NCBI RefSeq assembly: GCF_033473495.1
Contig: NC_088939.1
Coordinates: forward strand, 1,364,001-1,428,000
From: Cercospora beticola
Lineage: Eukaryota; Ascomycota; Dothideomycetes; Mycosphaerellales; Mycosphaerellaceae
Direction of reading: 5' to 3'
DNA length: 64,000 nucleotides
This document shows, piece by piece, positions 32,831 through 44,291 of this stretch (its first letter is position 1; each line of letters starts with the position of its first letter). The notes under the pieces are model-generated. The model saw only the letters and a program-made list of their open reading frames with translations, did no database searches and was not told where the DNA came from. Position numbers and translations under genes: made by a program.

Positions 32831-34706
32831 ATGGAGAAATCTGGCAAGTTTGAAAGCAGCCCGCAGGGCTCCAGACCCAGAAGCTTCGGCATTCGATTTC
32901 TGGCTGCTCCTCTACTGGCTTTTCTGATTCTCTACAACTTTGTTCCATCAGTGCACGAATCTGTGCAGTCTTTCTTTTCTCTTGAAGGATGGAACATCGA
33001 ACAGATCCCAACTGCTGAGACCTCGCAAGGTAAATTCATTGGCAAGGTCCTCGAAGAAAATGATCATCCCGTCCCTATCGAAGCTTTCCTGGGCATTCGA
33101 TATGCGGAAGCACCAACAGGAGAATTACGTTTTGCGAAGCCAGTGCCTCCTCCCAGCACCAACGAGACGATCCAAGCTACAGAGTACTCGCTGAGGTATG
33201 CATTGCGTTGCTGCGGTAATTGCGACTGCATCAAATGCTAACACATCGGGCAGATGCCCCGGCAAGCAGCTCCTTCGCATCCCTGGCAGGCCTTGGCTCG
33301 AATCAAGCGAGGACTGCCTGACCTTGAACGTGTTCCGATGGAGAGGAACATTCACTAATGCCAAGCTTCCCGTTCTGGTCTACATTCATGGCGGTGCATT
33401 CAATCGAGGCTTTGCTGCCATGCATAATACTGCTTCTATGCTCGCAAATTCCGAGGAACCATTCATCGCTTTATCATTCAACTATCGAATTGGCGCGCTG
33501 GGTTTCCTCAACAGCAAAGTTACTGAGAACCTTGATCTGCTGAACCTTGGTCTTCATGACCAGAAGCTTGTGCTTGAATGGGTCCAGAACAATATTGAGC
33601 ACTTCGGTGGTGATCCCAACAAAGTCACGATCGCTGGACTCAGCGCTGGTGCCCACTCCATCGGACATCACATCACGGACATCAACGAGAAACGGCAGCT
33701 ATTCCACAAGGCCATCATCGAGTCGGGTGCACCTACATCTCGAGCAGTGCATCCAGCGGACTCGAAACTTCACGAAGTGCAATTCCAGAAACTTGTGGAT
33801 CAAGTGGGCTGTGACATCAAGGCTTCAGATCTGGACTTGATCTCATGCCTTCGAAAAGCCCCCACCGATGCAATCCAGGCAGCTCAGACGGCAGTGTTCG
33901 ACGAGTACAACCCATCAGTTCGGTGGGCCTGGCAGCCAGTCATCGATAATGACATCATCTCTCGACGACCTCTGGGCGCCTGGAAATCTGGAAAGTGGCA
34001 CAAGGTCCCAATCATGACCGGCTTCAACCACAACGAGGGCACGATGTATGTCCCCAAGAAGTCTCAGTCTTCAAGCGACTTCAGCGACTTCTTCGCAACG
34101 CTTTTGCCACAAATCAGCAAGAAAGACTTGAAGAAACTCAACGAACTCTACCCGGACCCTGCAAAGGACACCACTTCGCCATACGTCGATACCAGAAACT
34201 TGTCGGCACTGGAGATTGGCGAACAGTACAAGCGTGTGGAGGCTGCTTACGGCCAATACGCATACGTCTGCCCCGTGCGACAAACGTCACACTATGCAAG
34301 CAAAGGCCAAGACGCTCCAGTATATCAATATCACTGGGCAGTCAACAAGACCGTGATCGGAGGTGCCAACCACGGAGATCAGATCTGGTACGAGACCATG
34401 TCACCTCTTGTACGAGATATCTCTCCAACGCAGGACGAGATTGCAAAGTACTTCAACTCCTATGTCACGAGCTTTATTGTGACGGGCGATCCGATGAAAC
34501 TGCGAGGACGTAAAGCCATTGAGAGACCTGAATGGAAGGCTTATGATGAAAACGATGAGAACGGGAAAACGATGATCTTTGGACTTGGGAATGACGAGGC
34601 AGCAGGAGGATCCAGTGTCGGTGTCGCCGCACAATTCGTTCACGATGAGTGGGCGAAGGAGGAATGTCAATTCTGGTGGGAAAAGTCAGAAGTACCAGAG
34701 GATTAG
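32831..34706 (+). CDS. Type-B carboxylesterase/lipase, N-terminally membrane anchored
   Basis: The exons are 32831-33195 and 33254-34706 (58-nt intron, GTATGC...GGGCAG), giving 605 aa. A hydrophobic stretch at about 22-40 (FGIRFLAAPLLAFLILYNF) preceded by basic residues predicts a signal anchor, so the enzyme would face the lumen or cell exterior. The alpha/beta-hydrolase domain has the type-B signatures EDCLTLNVF and the nucleophile GLSAGAHS. The oxyanion hole is YIHGGAFNRG, the acidic residue lies in FNHNEGT and the His in GANHGDQ. All catalytic parts are present. Substrate esters are unknown. Its neighbours (MFS carriers, MBL hydrolase) suggest breakdown of an ester- or lactone-containing compound (inference). 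Confidence 0.9.
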
Positions 34707-35238
34707 ACGATTGGCGCCAGGACATATAGATTGATTTGCATTCGCTAACGAAGTATGTACAAAATTTTGACGATGACTGAATGCAGAAACTGCTTGATGA
34801 ACAGCAAGTTGACGACCGGAAGCGATTGCAAGACTGAAGTGGTTGCAGTATTTCGTCAGGCCCATTCGAGTTCCACGACATGAACGAGGCAATTCTCAAG
34901 CTTACGGCAGGCACTCATTCCATGCGCCAGCTTGCCGAGCCTGGTTTCCGCTCTGCTTTTACAAGCCATTAGCAACTTAAGGACCAAGGCCAGATATCGA
35001 CGAATCCCGAGATTCCACATCTGCTGCACGCAATGCCAATATTCGGTGGCCGTTCGTGTGGCGGGCAGCTTGCTCATGTGTGAGTCCGTCATTCGCTCAG
35101 CAGGCCTTCGATGTGGCTCGTCAGTTCGCAATGCCTGGAACCTGGTTCCTTGGACGCGCTTCTGCTACCCAATCGCGTCTTTCGTAGTGGATATGATCGA
35201 ATGGAATCCACATAACGCAAGTACCTTTCCCAGGCCGC
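34707..35238. other. Intergenic region between convergent genes
   Basis: These are the 3' flanks of the esterase (+) and the DUF998-like gene (-). I see nothing recognisable. Confidence 0.5.
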
Positions 35239-35982
35239 TCATGCCTTCTTCGGTTTCGTGCTTGGCCCAGAAAAGGTCTCCAATACCAGGAAAATTCCAG
35301 TCAGAAGCTCCCAAGCCAAGACTGGGTAGATGGTACCTCTTTGCCAGAGTCCAATGGGAGTCTCGTAATTCCACTCGCCCAGCGCGTTGAATCGGTAGTA
35401 ACTGTAAAGGCCAAATCCAGCAAGTACGGAGCTCACCAACTTATAAATGGGATTGCCTTCGAATTGTCCAAGTTGATTGGGTTTCAATGCTGACAGCAAA
35501 GAGTTCAAATTGCCCGCAACACCGATCAAACCGAGACCCATCCAGTGCCACCCAATAATCTTCCAGAACACCTCTCGTGGCCCACCATGAATCGTCGCAA
35601 AGAGGGAGAAACCAAGCAGAACAAAGAGCGTCAAAAGAGTCCTCGCAGTTCTCAGAAAAGCCGTCTCCGATGTGACATTCTTCCTCGTGAGGAAGATCAA
35701 AGATAGCTGAGCGACGGCGAAACAGGCTCCAGCTTGATAGAGGTTTCCATTGAACCACTGGTAAGCGAAAGAAACGACGTTATAGTGCTTGAGTTCGTGA
35801 ACTTGTCGATAATTTACTCCGAGATCGCTGAGTGATTCGATTTTCCAGTCGTAGCCTTCGAGACCTTCTTCGAACCAGAGATGGCAGTACATTTCGATGG
35901 GAAGCCATGCCAGAGAGCTGAGGATGAGAATAGCTGCTGGGAAGAGTGGTGCGAGGCTTTTCTTGCCGGCTGTTTGGGCCAT
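35239..35982 (-). CDS. DUF998-like integral membrane protein
   Basis: This is a single exon. The open frame starts at TTG 36003, but ATG 35982 (MAQTAGKK) is the likely start, giving 247 aa. Six to seven hydrophobic segments are visible, including FPAAILILSSLAWLPIEM, the block around SLSDLGVNYR and NVVSFAYQWFNGNLYQAG, and WHWMGLGLIGVAGNL. The SDLG motif after the first span and FNGxL in the second match the DUF998 membrane family of unknown function. There are no catalytic residues to comment on. I see no link to its neighbours. Confidence 0.75.
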   Translation of the reverse strand: MAQTAGKKSLAPLFPAAILILSSLAWLPIEMYCHLWFEEGLEGYDWKIESLSDLGVNYRQVHELKHYNVVSFAYQWFNGNLYQAGACFAVAQLSLIFLTRKNVTSETAFLRTARTLLTLFVLLGFSLFATIHGGPREVFWKIIGWHWMGLGLIGVAGNLNSLLSALKPNQLGQFEGNPIYKLVSSVLAGFGLYSYYRFNALGEWNYETPIGLWQRGTIYPVLAWELLTGIFLVLETFSGPSTKPKKA

Positions 35983-36403
35983 GGTTTTGGTGGTGTTCAA
36001 CAATGGCGAGTATCTAGCTTTCGGAAGCTATGTATGGTGGTTAGGAACAACGATATGCCCAGGTGCAGCAGGGGGAGAAGATCAGAGAACTTAAATTGTG
36101 TCAAGCAAAGGGACAAGTGTACGTTGTCGCTAGGATGTTTCTTCTGCAAGAGCTCTGTGGTGCTTCGACCGCGTTTACCGTTCAACCCCTCTGACTGGCC
36201 GAGGTCATGAAACTTAACTTTATTCCCAATATGGCGTCTGCCAAGATTCACGATCAAGACCACGACGTGCCAGGATCTGCAGTCCATGTTAAAGATCCAC
36301 GGGGGAAACGTCCAAATTCTGAAATTGGAACTATCACTGGTCACAATCCCAAGCCTATGCTGCATTTTCCTAGATAATGATCTCTGATCTCGTACTGTAT
36401 CCA
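35983..36403. other. Intergenic region
   Basis: This is the promoter side of the DUF998-like gene and the 3' flank of the transhydrogenase gene. I see nothing recognisable. Confidence 0.5.
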
Positions 36404-39400
36404 TTACTTCGACGCATCAAGCGCCGCTCTAATAGCGTCACAACTCTGCTTGGCATCACCGAACAGCATCTTCGTGTTGGGCGCATAGAACATTGGGTTT
36501 GGAATATCAGCATAACCACTGCCCATGCCTCGCTTCATGACAATGACTTGCTTGCTCTTGTAGGCGTCGATGATAGGCATACCTGCAATAGGGCTAGAAT
36601 GGAACTGTTAGCGAGATCTTCAATACAATCAATGATGGACAGTCTTACCTGTCCTTTTGCAGTGCAATCGGATTGACGGTGTCGTTGGCACCAATGACGA
36701 GTGTAAGGTCAACATCGTCGAAGCCTTCTTCATTGATCTCGTCCATTTCCAGAACGATGTCGTACGGAACACTGGCCTCTGCGAGCAAGACGTTGCATTG
36801 TCCGGGCATGCGTCCAGCGACTGGGTGGATTGCGAATTTCACCTCACAACCCAGTCCACGAAGCATTTGGACGATATCCGCAATTGGATACTGAGCTTTC
36901 GCGACGGCCATACCATAACCGACAACGATCACAACCTTTTGAGCACCCTTCATGATCTCTACAGTTTCGTCGATGGAAGTTTTGGTGATTTCTCCTTCAA
37001 TCTTTTGGTCTGTCTTTGCGGGAGCAGCAATACCACCGAACAAGACATTTGTGATGCTGCGATTCATGGCGACACACATGATGTAGGAGAGAATGGATCC
37101 TGAGACGCCGATGAGAGAACCGACAGTTGTGAGAATGGGGGAGTTCAACATGAAGCCTTCAGCCACAAGAGCAAAGCCGCTGTACGCGTTCAGCACGGTG
37201 ATGACCACGGGCATGTCGGCGCCACCGATAGCTGCAGTTGTTGTAAAGCCCTTGGCGAAACTCAGAGCAGTGTTAACGCCCAAGCACGTGGCGGCGATCA
37301 CGGGAGCTCCTGGCGCGGCAGTAAGGAAGAAACCCATAGTGGCGGCATTAGCAGCCAACATTCCGCCGTTGATCAGATGTCTGCCTGGCAGAACAGTGGG
37401 GCGCGAGGACATCTTGCCGGCAAGCTTCATGAAAGCCACAATGGAACCTGTGAATGTGACACCTCCGATCAGGACGCCGAGATAGCCAGTGACCATGTGT
37501 AGTGGATCCAAGTGGGAGACGGAAGCCATGACTGAGCCAATACTGGTTAATACCGCTGCGAGACCGACCACAGAGTGCAGCGCAGCTACAGTCTGTGGAA
37601 GCTCGGTGGGAGAGATGCGCCGGCCGATGAGTCCTCCGGCCATGCTGCCAATGCCAGCAACGGCAATGAATTGGATGAGGGTCTCAACTGGAAATCCGAC
37701 AGCTGCCAAAGATGCTAGAACGCCAGATCCTACACCGAGAATGCCCATCAGGTTACCTGTTCGCGCTGTCGCTTGGGAGGCAAGGCCAGACAGAGAACCA
37801 ATACATAGCAGACTGCTGACTAAATAGCCTGCTTGCACCAGTCCTGCCATTCCAGTCGTTGCTGCTGCCAAGAAACCTCCGCCGAACAGCACACCAGGAA
37901 TGGCGTATAGCCATGGGTACTCCTTTGGATCTGTTGGTCGTCTGAACATGTCCAACATTCGTTTGGTGATGACGAACCCGCCAGCGACGTTGACGAAAGC
38001 CAGCAGTACAGATGCGGCGCCCAGATACTGCGGTAGAGTCTGCGGCAGGTAACCACCTCCCATGATGAAGAAGCCACCAATGCCGACCATACCGGATATA
38101 GCATTCGTGACAGACATAAGGGGCGAGTGAAGCGCAGGGGCAACTCCCCAGACCACGCGGTACCCAATCAGACCTGCAAGACCGAAGGTGAAGGCATTGC
38201 TCATGAAGATAGGTCCAGTCGCTTTGCCTAGAGCGAGAGCGGTGGTCATGCCGCCTGTGATGACACTGACCTCACGCACTGCCTGTTGCCAGGGCGTCAA
38301 GGCTACGACCTCTTCCTTCTTGTCCTCTACCTTTGCGGGGGCTGGCGCTGGTGGCGCGACTGGTGGCAGAGTCGGTAGTATCTCGCCATTGTGGGTCACT
38401 ATTGACCTTCGTACGACTTCATCGTTTAGATCGATTCCAAAGTGACCTTCCTTGGGCGACATCGAAAGCAAGTACTTGGTGATGTTGTTGGAGTAGAGCG
38501 TGGAAGACTGAGTCGGCAGTCGCGAAGGCAGATCCGTATATCCGATGACCGTAACACCTTGATGCTGCGTCAGCTCTCCTGGAACTGTGACTTCGCAGTT
38601 ACCGCCAGCCTCAGCAGCCAGATCAACAATCACCGAACCAGGCTTCATTGCAGAGACCATTTCTTCAGTGATCAATGTCGGAGCCGCACGACCCGGGATC
38701 AAGGCGGTGGTGATGATGATATCGACCTCCTTTGCTTGTGCCATGAAGAGCTTCATCTCAGCCTCGATGAACTCTTTTGACATGACTTTCGCGTATCCAC
38801 CACCACCATCACCAGTCTCTTCGATGTCGACCTCGATGAACTCTGCACCGAGAGACTGTACCTGCTCACGCGCAGCTGATCGGGTATCGAAACCTCTGAC
38901 GATGGCTCCCATTCTTCTGGCAGTAGCGATGGCACTGAGACCTGCCACACCGGCTCCGATGACCAGCACCTTACACGGAGGCACTTTGCCGGCTGCAGTG
39001 GTCTGGCCTGTCAAATATCGTCCAAAGTTATTAGCTGCTTCCAACACTGCTTTGTAGCCTGCGATATTGGCCATCGAGGACAATACATCGAAAGATTGGG
39101 CTCTGGTGATGCGAGGAATCTTGTCCATGGCAAAAGTGGTTATCTTCTTCTCGACACATGCCTGTACAATTTTCTTATTGCGCTCAAGATCCGGTTGCAA
39201 GATAGAGATCAAGACGCCGCCCTCCTTGAAGCCACGAACGAAGTTATTGGGTGACAGTGTGGTGCTGCGAAGTCTTGGTGGGCGGACTTTGAGGACGATG
39301 TCACTATCATCCCACACACGACTGGCATTGACGAGAGTTGCTCCGGCCTCCTCATAATCGTGGGCCGAGAATTGAGCAGCGTAGCCAGCTCCTTGCTCAA

Positions 39401-39716
39401 CCAGAACCTGCTTGAAACCTTTCTTGAGCAGTAGCTTGGCATTTTGAGGAGTGATGGCAACTCGCTTCTCTCCCGTTCGAACTTCCAGCGGAACACCGAT
39501 CGTCAGGTTGCCATATGGGATTGCCTTGACTTCTTCAGCTGCCGGGGTGGCGGATTCCTGCTTGGGCGTCGCAGCAGCTGCAGCTCCTTGTCGCCTCACC
39601 GAACTCTGGTAATAGAGCCTGGTCCTGTTCAATGCAAATAGCACGGACCATCGTGTTGATTTGGAGGTGGATGTGAAAGCAATCTGAGGCCTTAGCGGCC
39701 TACACGTCGGCCACAT
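36404..39716 (-). CDS. NNT: Mitochondrial proton-translocating NAD(P) transhydrogenase
   Basis: The exons are 39716-36649 and 36593-36404 (55-nt intron, phase 2), giving 1085 aa. The enzyme couples proton entry across the inner mitochondrial membrane to hydride transfer from NADH to NADP+, supplying NADPH. The order is presequence (basic, Ser/Arg-rich, about 1-45), domain I NAD-binding part ([39 protein letters not shown] fingerprint), linker, about 13 membrane spans (domain II), then domain III with [15 protein letters not shown] and [10 protein letters not shown]. The second exon supplies the NADP-binding end [18 protein letters not shown], which the first exon alone lacks. It has the fused single-chain layout seen in eukaryotes. 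Budding yeast lacks this enzyme; many filamentous fungi have it. Confidence 0.93.
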
Positions 39717-40324
39717 GGTGGCGGTCTAGTCGCTATCATGAAGCGGCTCGTTACGCAGCGTGTGGTCCGGTGCAGGTTGGCGATGCACGACGCGTTGCTG
39801 ACAGCTGTTGTGAACCGCCCAGTCCGGTTGCTGACAGCGCTTTGGACCCTCAACCTGGCGGCTGGCCAGGTCCTGTCGAAGTTAATGACGCGCCACGCGT
39901 TGAGCAATAGGTTGCTTTCTGCAGCTCAGCAGGAGGAGGGAGAAGGTACAAGGTGGTGAGTACCCTTCAGCCGCCTGGAGCTGGGACAAACAGATGAGAC
40001 AGTTTGCTCGCGAGTCGAGCGGGGTCGCGCATCGTGTCAGACCAGATCACGCGTCTTCTCACTGGACAAACGCTTGGCCAGGGACGTGCGAAGGAATAGA
40101 GTGTGCAGAGCTTGTCCAGAACGAGGAGGTCGCCCTCTGGAAGTGGAGAAGCCGGACGGTTCGGCGATCACCCCGCGTTCCAAGAACCTGTGGCTGTGGG
40201 GAAATTGAAGATCACGCTGCTTCGCGTCAAAGCGCGAGTGAGAATCGATTTCAGGAGTTTGAATCCTGCTTTGGAATTGTACACAGAGTTCACGACTCAA
40301 TCTCTGCTGAGGCTGAGGAGTGCC
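39717..40324. other. Intergenic region
   Basis: This is the promoter of the transhydrogenase gene and the 3' flank of RKI1, both minus-strand. I see no gene. Confidence 0.5.
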
Positions 40325-41552
40325 CTATCGTCCGCTCTTCTCAATCTCAGCCAGCAACTCGCGCGACCTCTTGACTTGCACATCACCGTTCTCAAGACCG
40401 AAGTAGACAGCCACAGGCTTCTGGCCACCTCTTCGGCCATTCGCTTGTGCTTGGAAGCCGTTCTCGCCATGAAACAACCCAACCTCAAGAACGCCCTCGA
40501 TAGCTCTTATCCGTGCCGCGAGAGCATCGACTTCCCAGACGCCGTCGGTTCCATCACCTTTGCCTCTCCCTGCAACCACATCCGCCTTCGTGAGCAGAGT
40601 CTTGAATGGTGCATCGATGATGTAGAAGCTCTGGTCGGTCTGCACAGGTCCGGTCTTGGAGAGAGTATGCTCACGCAAAATGGGCTTGATGGATCCGATG
40701 TGGAGCAGCTCTTGCATTACGTAGGCGTGAGCAATTGGGGCTATCTCAATGGGGATCGATGGCCACTTCGTGATCAGTCGCGTTTGGTCCTTGCGGTAGT
40801 CCGCTATGCAAATGAACTTCTTCGCCATTTTCGCGACCTGTCCGAGTCAGTAAATGTCTGCGTACGTGGCGCTTGTGGAGCTGTCAAGCTCGACTTGTCC
40901 TCACCAGCTTTTCCTGGAAGAGACATGCTCCACCACCTTTGATGCAGTTCAAATCCTCATCGACCTCATCTGCGCCATCGAAAGCCACCTCAAGCTGAGC
41001 ATTTGCAGGAATTGAGTCAAAGGCCAATGGGTCCAGACCTATGCGACCCCATCAGCAGAGCTCGTTACAGCAGTGTGACTCGTCCTTTATCCTGCCACTG
41101 TTCATGCGCAGCTGTTGCCTCAAGAGTGTTTTGTAGCCCACACCTCTCGATCGAGAACATCACCTACCAAATTGTTCTATGACTTTCTTGCTGTTCCATC
41201 CTGTTGGCACAAACCAATTCCTATGCCCTGGTGGGGGTGGGTTCTTCTCCAGATGCGCCTTGATAGCTTCCACGCCGTATACAATTGTACTGCCTGAACC
41301 GATACCCACAAACTGCATGTCTGACCGGAAGTGCTCTTCTACAGCCTTGAATGCCGCCTTCCTCTTAGCGCCCTCGACTATCGCAGTCGCATGTTTGGCA
41401 GCCTCTTGCACAGCGAAGGCATTGTCGGCTGTAGCCATTGTGGGTGCTGCTTTCGCGAATGCTCGCGTGAGTGTATAGCTCGTCGTCGCTCGATATATTC
41501 GGAAGAAGCTGCTGAGTTTGGGGGGTACTGTGGCCGTGGCACGAGCGAGCAT
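40325..41552 (-). CDS. RKI1: Ribose-5-phosphate isomerase A
   Basis: The exons are 41552-41168, 41038-40905 and 40837-40325, giving 343 aa. The enzyme interconverts ribose-5-phosphate and ribulose-5-phosphate in the pentose phosphate pathway. Motifs in order: [13 protein letters not shown] (phosphate loop), [20 protein letters not shown] (active-site Asp/Glu and Lys), [12 protein letters not shown] and [13 protein letters not shown]. The first intron is 129 nt and the second 67 nt. The first 38 residues are Arg/Ser/Thr-rich without acidic residues and precede a second Met (MATADN), suggesting a mitochondrial form from ATG 41552 and a cytosolic form from ATG 41438. That reading is inference. 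Confidence 0.92.
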
Positions 41553-42168
41553 GTGAGAAACTTGAGAGAAGAGTGTAACGCAGAACTTATTCCGGATGAA
41601 ATCTGACTGTGACGTTGAAAGTCAAGGCGTTCGCAAAGACTAGCCCCACTACGGCAGTCACGCCAATGCATCTTGACCCCTCCATTTCGGAGTATCAGAT
41701 GCCACGAGGTCAAGATTAGCAATGGTACGCGGAGGTGAAGAGACTCATGATAGCGCTTGTAGCTACTACGATTACCAGAATGGCACTGCATCAGCATGAC
41801 AAAGGTCTGACAGTGCACCTACTCACGGATCAAAGTTGATGCGGAGCGCGAGACAGTCGGGCTCAGTCACGTCAGCCAGAGCAGCTCTTCATTGACAATG
41901 TACATGGGTCACAAGCGAATGGCAGACGTCGATTTCGAGCATTTGAGCAGCGAATGACAGTTTTGTACTGTGATATTGTCTTCAGTCACTCGCTCTTGCC
42001 TCAGCAACTTGTTCGGCAAAACGCCACTACAATCTGCGCCACAGACAGCTATCGATAGTTGATGTGGCGTCTCAGTTTCAGGCACGCGTCTCCGTTTGAC
42101 GCCTTGACGCCATCCACTTCTTCTCCATCGACATCAACTTTCGCTGAACTAATCTACAGCAAGCCGTC
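41553..42168. promoter_or_regulatory. Divergent promoter region, RKI1 / ULA1
   Basis: This is 616 bp between divergent starts. No gene is seen. Confidence 0.5.
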
Positions 42169-43935
42169 ATGGCGAACGGACCACCGCAAGAGGTGCCCCC
42201 GCCACTACAGGACATTCCCACAGCGAAAGAGAAGAAATACGATCGACAACTAAGACTTTGGGTACGATGGGTCTTGCTCAACCGTAACGACTCGAAGCTT
42301 ACAACTTTCTAGGGTGCCGCAGGCCAAATAGCATTGGAAAAGACGAACATCCTCCTCATCAACAACGGGCCCGGCGTCACTGGAGTGGAGACGTTGAAGA
42401 ACCTCGTTCTCCCAGGAATCGGCAACTTCACAATTCTCGACTCGGCAGTGGTTTCTGAGGCCGATCTGGGCGTGAACTTCTTCCTCGAAGACTCGTCATT
42501 GGGCAAGTTCCGCGCTGAGGAAACTGTGAAGTATCTCGAGGAGCTCAACCCAGACGTCAAGGGCCATGCCATTACAGAGCCCATTGCCAGCTGGGTGGTC
42601 AAGGACAAGATCTTCGCGCCGTACACGCTGGTAATGGTGGCGGCGCCCATAGACCCTGCCATCTTCACGCTCATTCAAAGTCACGTCGCAGCTCTGCAGA
42701 TTCCGGCGTTCTACATACATTCGATTGGATTCTACTCACACTTTTCTCTGCAACTGCCACCTGCATTTCCAATCGTGGACACGCATCCCGACCCCACTGC
42801 CACCACAGATCTGCGCCTACTCAGCCCATGGCCCGCCTTGACCGAGTTCGCCAAACGAGAGACAACGAATATGGAGAAGATGGATGGCGAACAATTTGCT
42901 CACATTCCGTATGTGTGCTTGCTCCTGCTCTACATCAATCTATGGAAACTGGGCCACGATGGGAAGCCACCTGTCGAATACAAGGAAAAGCAGGCATTTA
43001 AAGACCTCATACGATCAGGCAGCGCCAGCGAAGAGAACTTTGACGAGGCAATTGCTGCTGCGACGAAGCTCCTCAAAGCACCCGAGATACCCAAACAAGT
43101 TCACGCCATCTTGACAGCGCCTGAAGCGCAATCGTTGACGCCAGAATCGCCTCCTTTCTGGCTCATCGCCAATGCGGTTCGACAATTCTGCGACAAACAT
43201 GGCGAGCTGCCCCTACCAGGAGCTGTCCCGGACATGAAAGCACGATCGAACACATATGTGGAGCTGCAGAACATCTATAAGACCAAAGCGCGCGAAGACG
43301 CTGCTGAAGTTCTCGCCACCGTACGCTCGCTGGAGCAGTCAACACAGCGTCTCCCTTCCCTTCCTCCGATTGATGAGAAGGAAGTCGAACTCTTCTGCAA
43401 AGGCGCTGCTCACATCTCCATGGTTCGCGGAAGACCACTCAAAATTGTCCAGCCTGGCACGCCCGTTACTTTCGGCGACCAAGCCGAATTCGTCTACAAA
43501 TCTCTCAAGAATCCGGAGAGCCTCATCGGCCTGTACCTTGCCTTCCTGGCCTGGGACGAGTTCTCCGCCACCCACAGTTCTTCTCAAGCCCGCGGTGGGG
43601 AGACACTTCGCGTTGCAGGCGCGGCGCCGGACGAAGATGTGGAAACCGACGCCGAGAAGCTCACCGGCATCGCGCATAAGCTCGTTGACTCTGCGATCAA
43701 CGAATCCGGATCGCGGATCGAAAACCCGAAGTATTCAGAGATCAAACAGAAAGTCTCTGAGTACTGTCAAGAATTGGCGAGAGCAGGAGGAGCAGAACTA
43801 CACAACGTTGCTTCGTTGACCGGTGGTCTGATTGCACAAGAGGTTATCAAGGTAATCACGAAGCAATACGTGCCGATCGATAACACTTGTGTGTTCGACG
43901 GTATCACGAGTCAGACGTGGGTGGGACGGATATGA
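42169..43935 (+). CDS. ULA1: NEDD8-activating enzyme E1 regulatory subunit (APPBP1/Ula1)
   Basis: The exons are 42169-42261 and 42313-43935 (51-nt intron), giving 571 aa. This is the non-catalytic half of the NEDD8 E1; with Uba3 it activates the ubiquitin-like NEDD8 for cullin modification. KKYDRQLRLWGAAGQIALEK spans the splice junction and is the universal E1 N-terminal motif, followed by LLINNGPGVTGVETLKNLVLPGIG and DSAVVSEADLGVNFFL. As expected for this subunit, there is no catalytic Cys motif. The C-terminal domain ends with HNVASLTGGLIAQEVIKVIT and DGITSQTWVGRI. The GxGxxG loop reads NNGPGVTG, degenerate as is usual in APPBP1. Confidence 0.92.
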
Positions 43936-44291
43936 GGAGGTAGTTCGCTGGAAAAGTTTGAGAGAGATGAAGAGAAGAAAATGAGTTCGCTGAGCGTGTA
44001 CGGGCGTGCAAGCCAGCTAGAACCGTATGATGAATGTGACTGATGACTGATGCAGCTCGTATGCGCCGTGTCCCTGTCAGTTGCCAGCAAAACGGGCGGC
44101 ATGCGGACGGAGACGACCGTTAGGATTCTGCGTCATGTGGCAAAGTGGAAGTGAGGTATTCCGGTTAACGTGCAAGCACTCACATGCAGGTGCGCCATCT
44201 TTTCACATGAATACCAAATTATTGCCCGCTAAATTTTCTTTAAAGCTCGCTTTTCCAACTCAGCTCGCGCTCATCGTTCAACGTCGCCAAC
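43936..44291. other. Intergenic region
   Basis: This is the 3' flank of ULA1 and the promoter of the RBR ligase gene, 356 bp, same strand. I see nothing recognisable. Confidence 0.5.
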
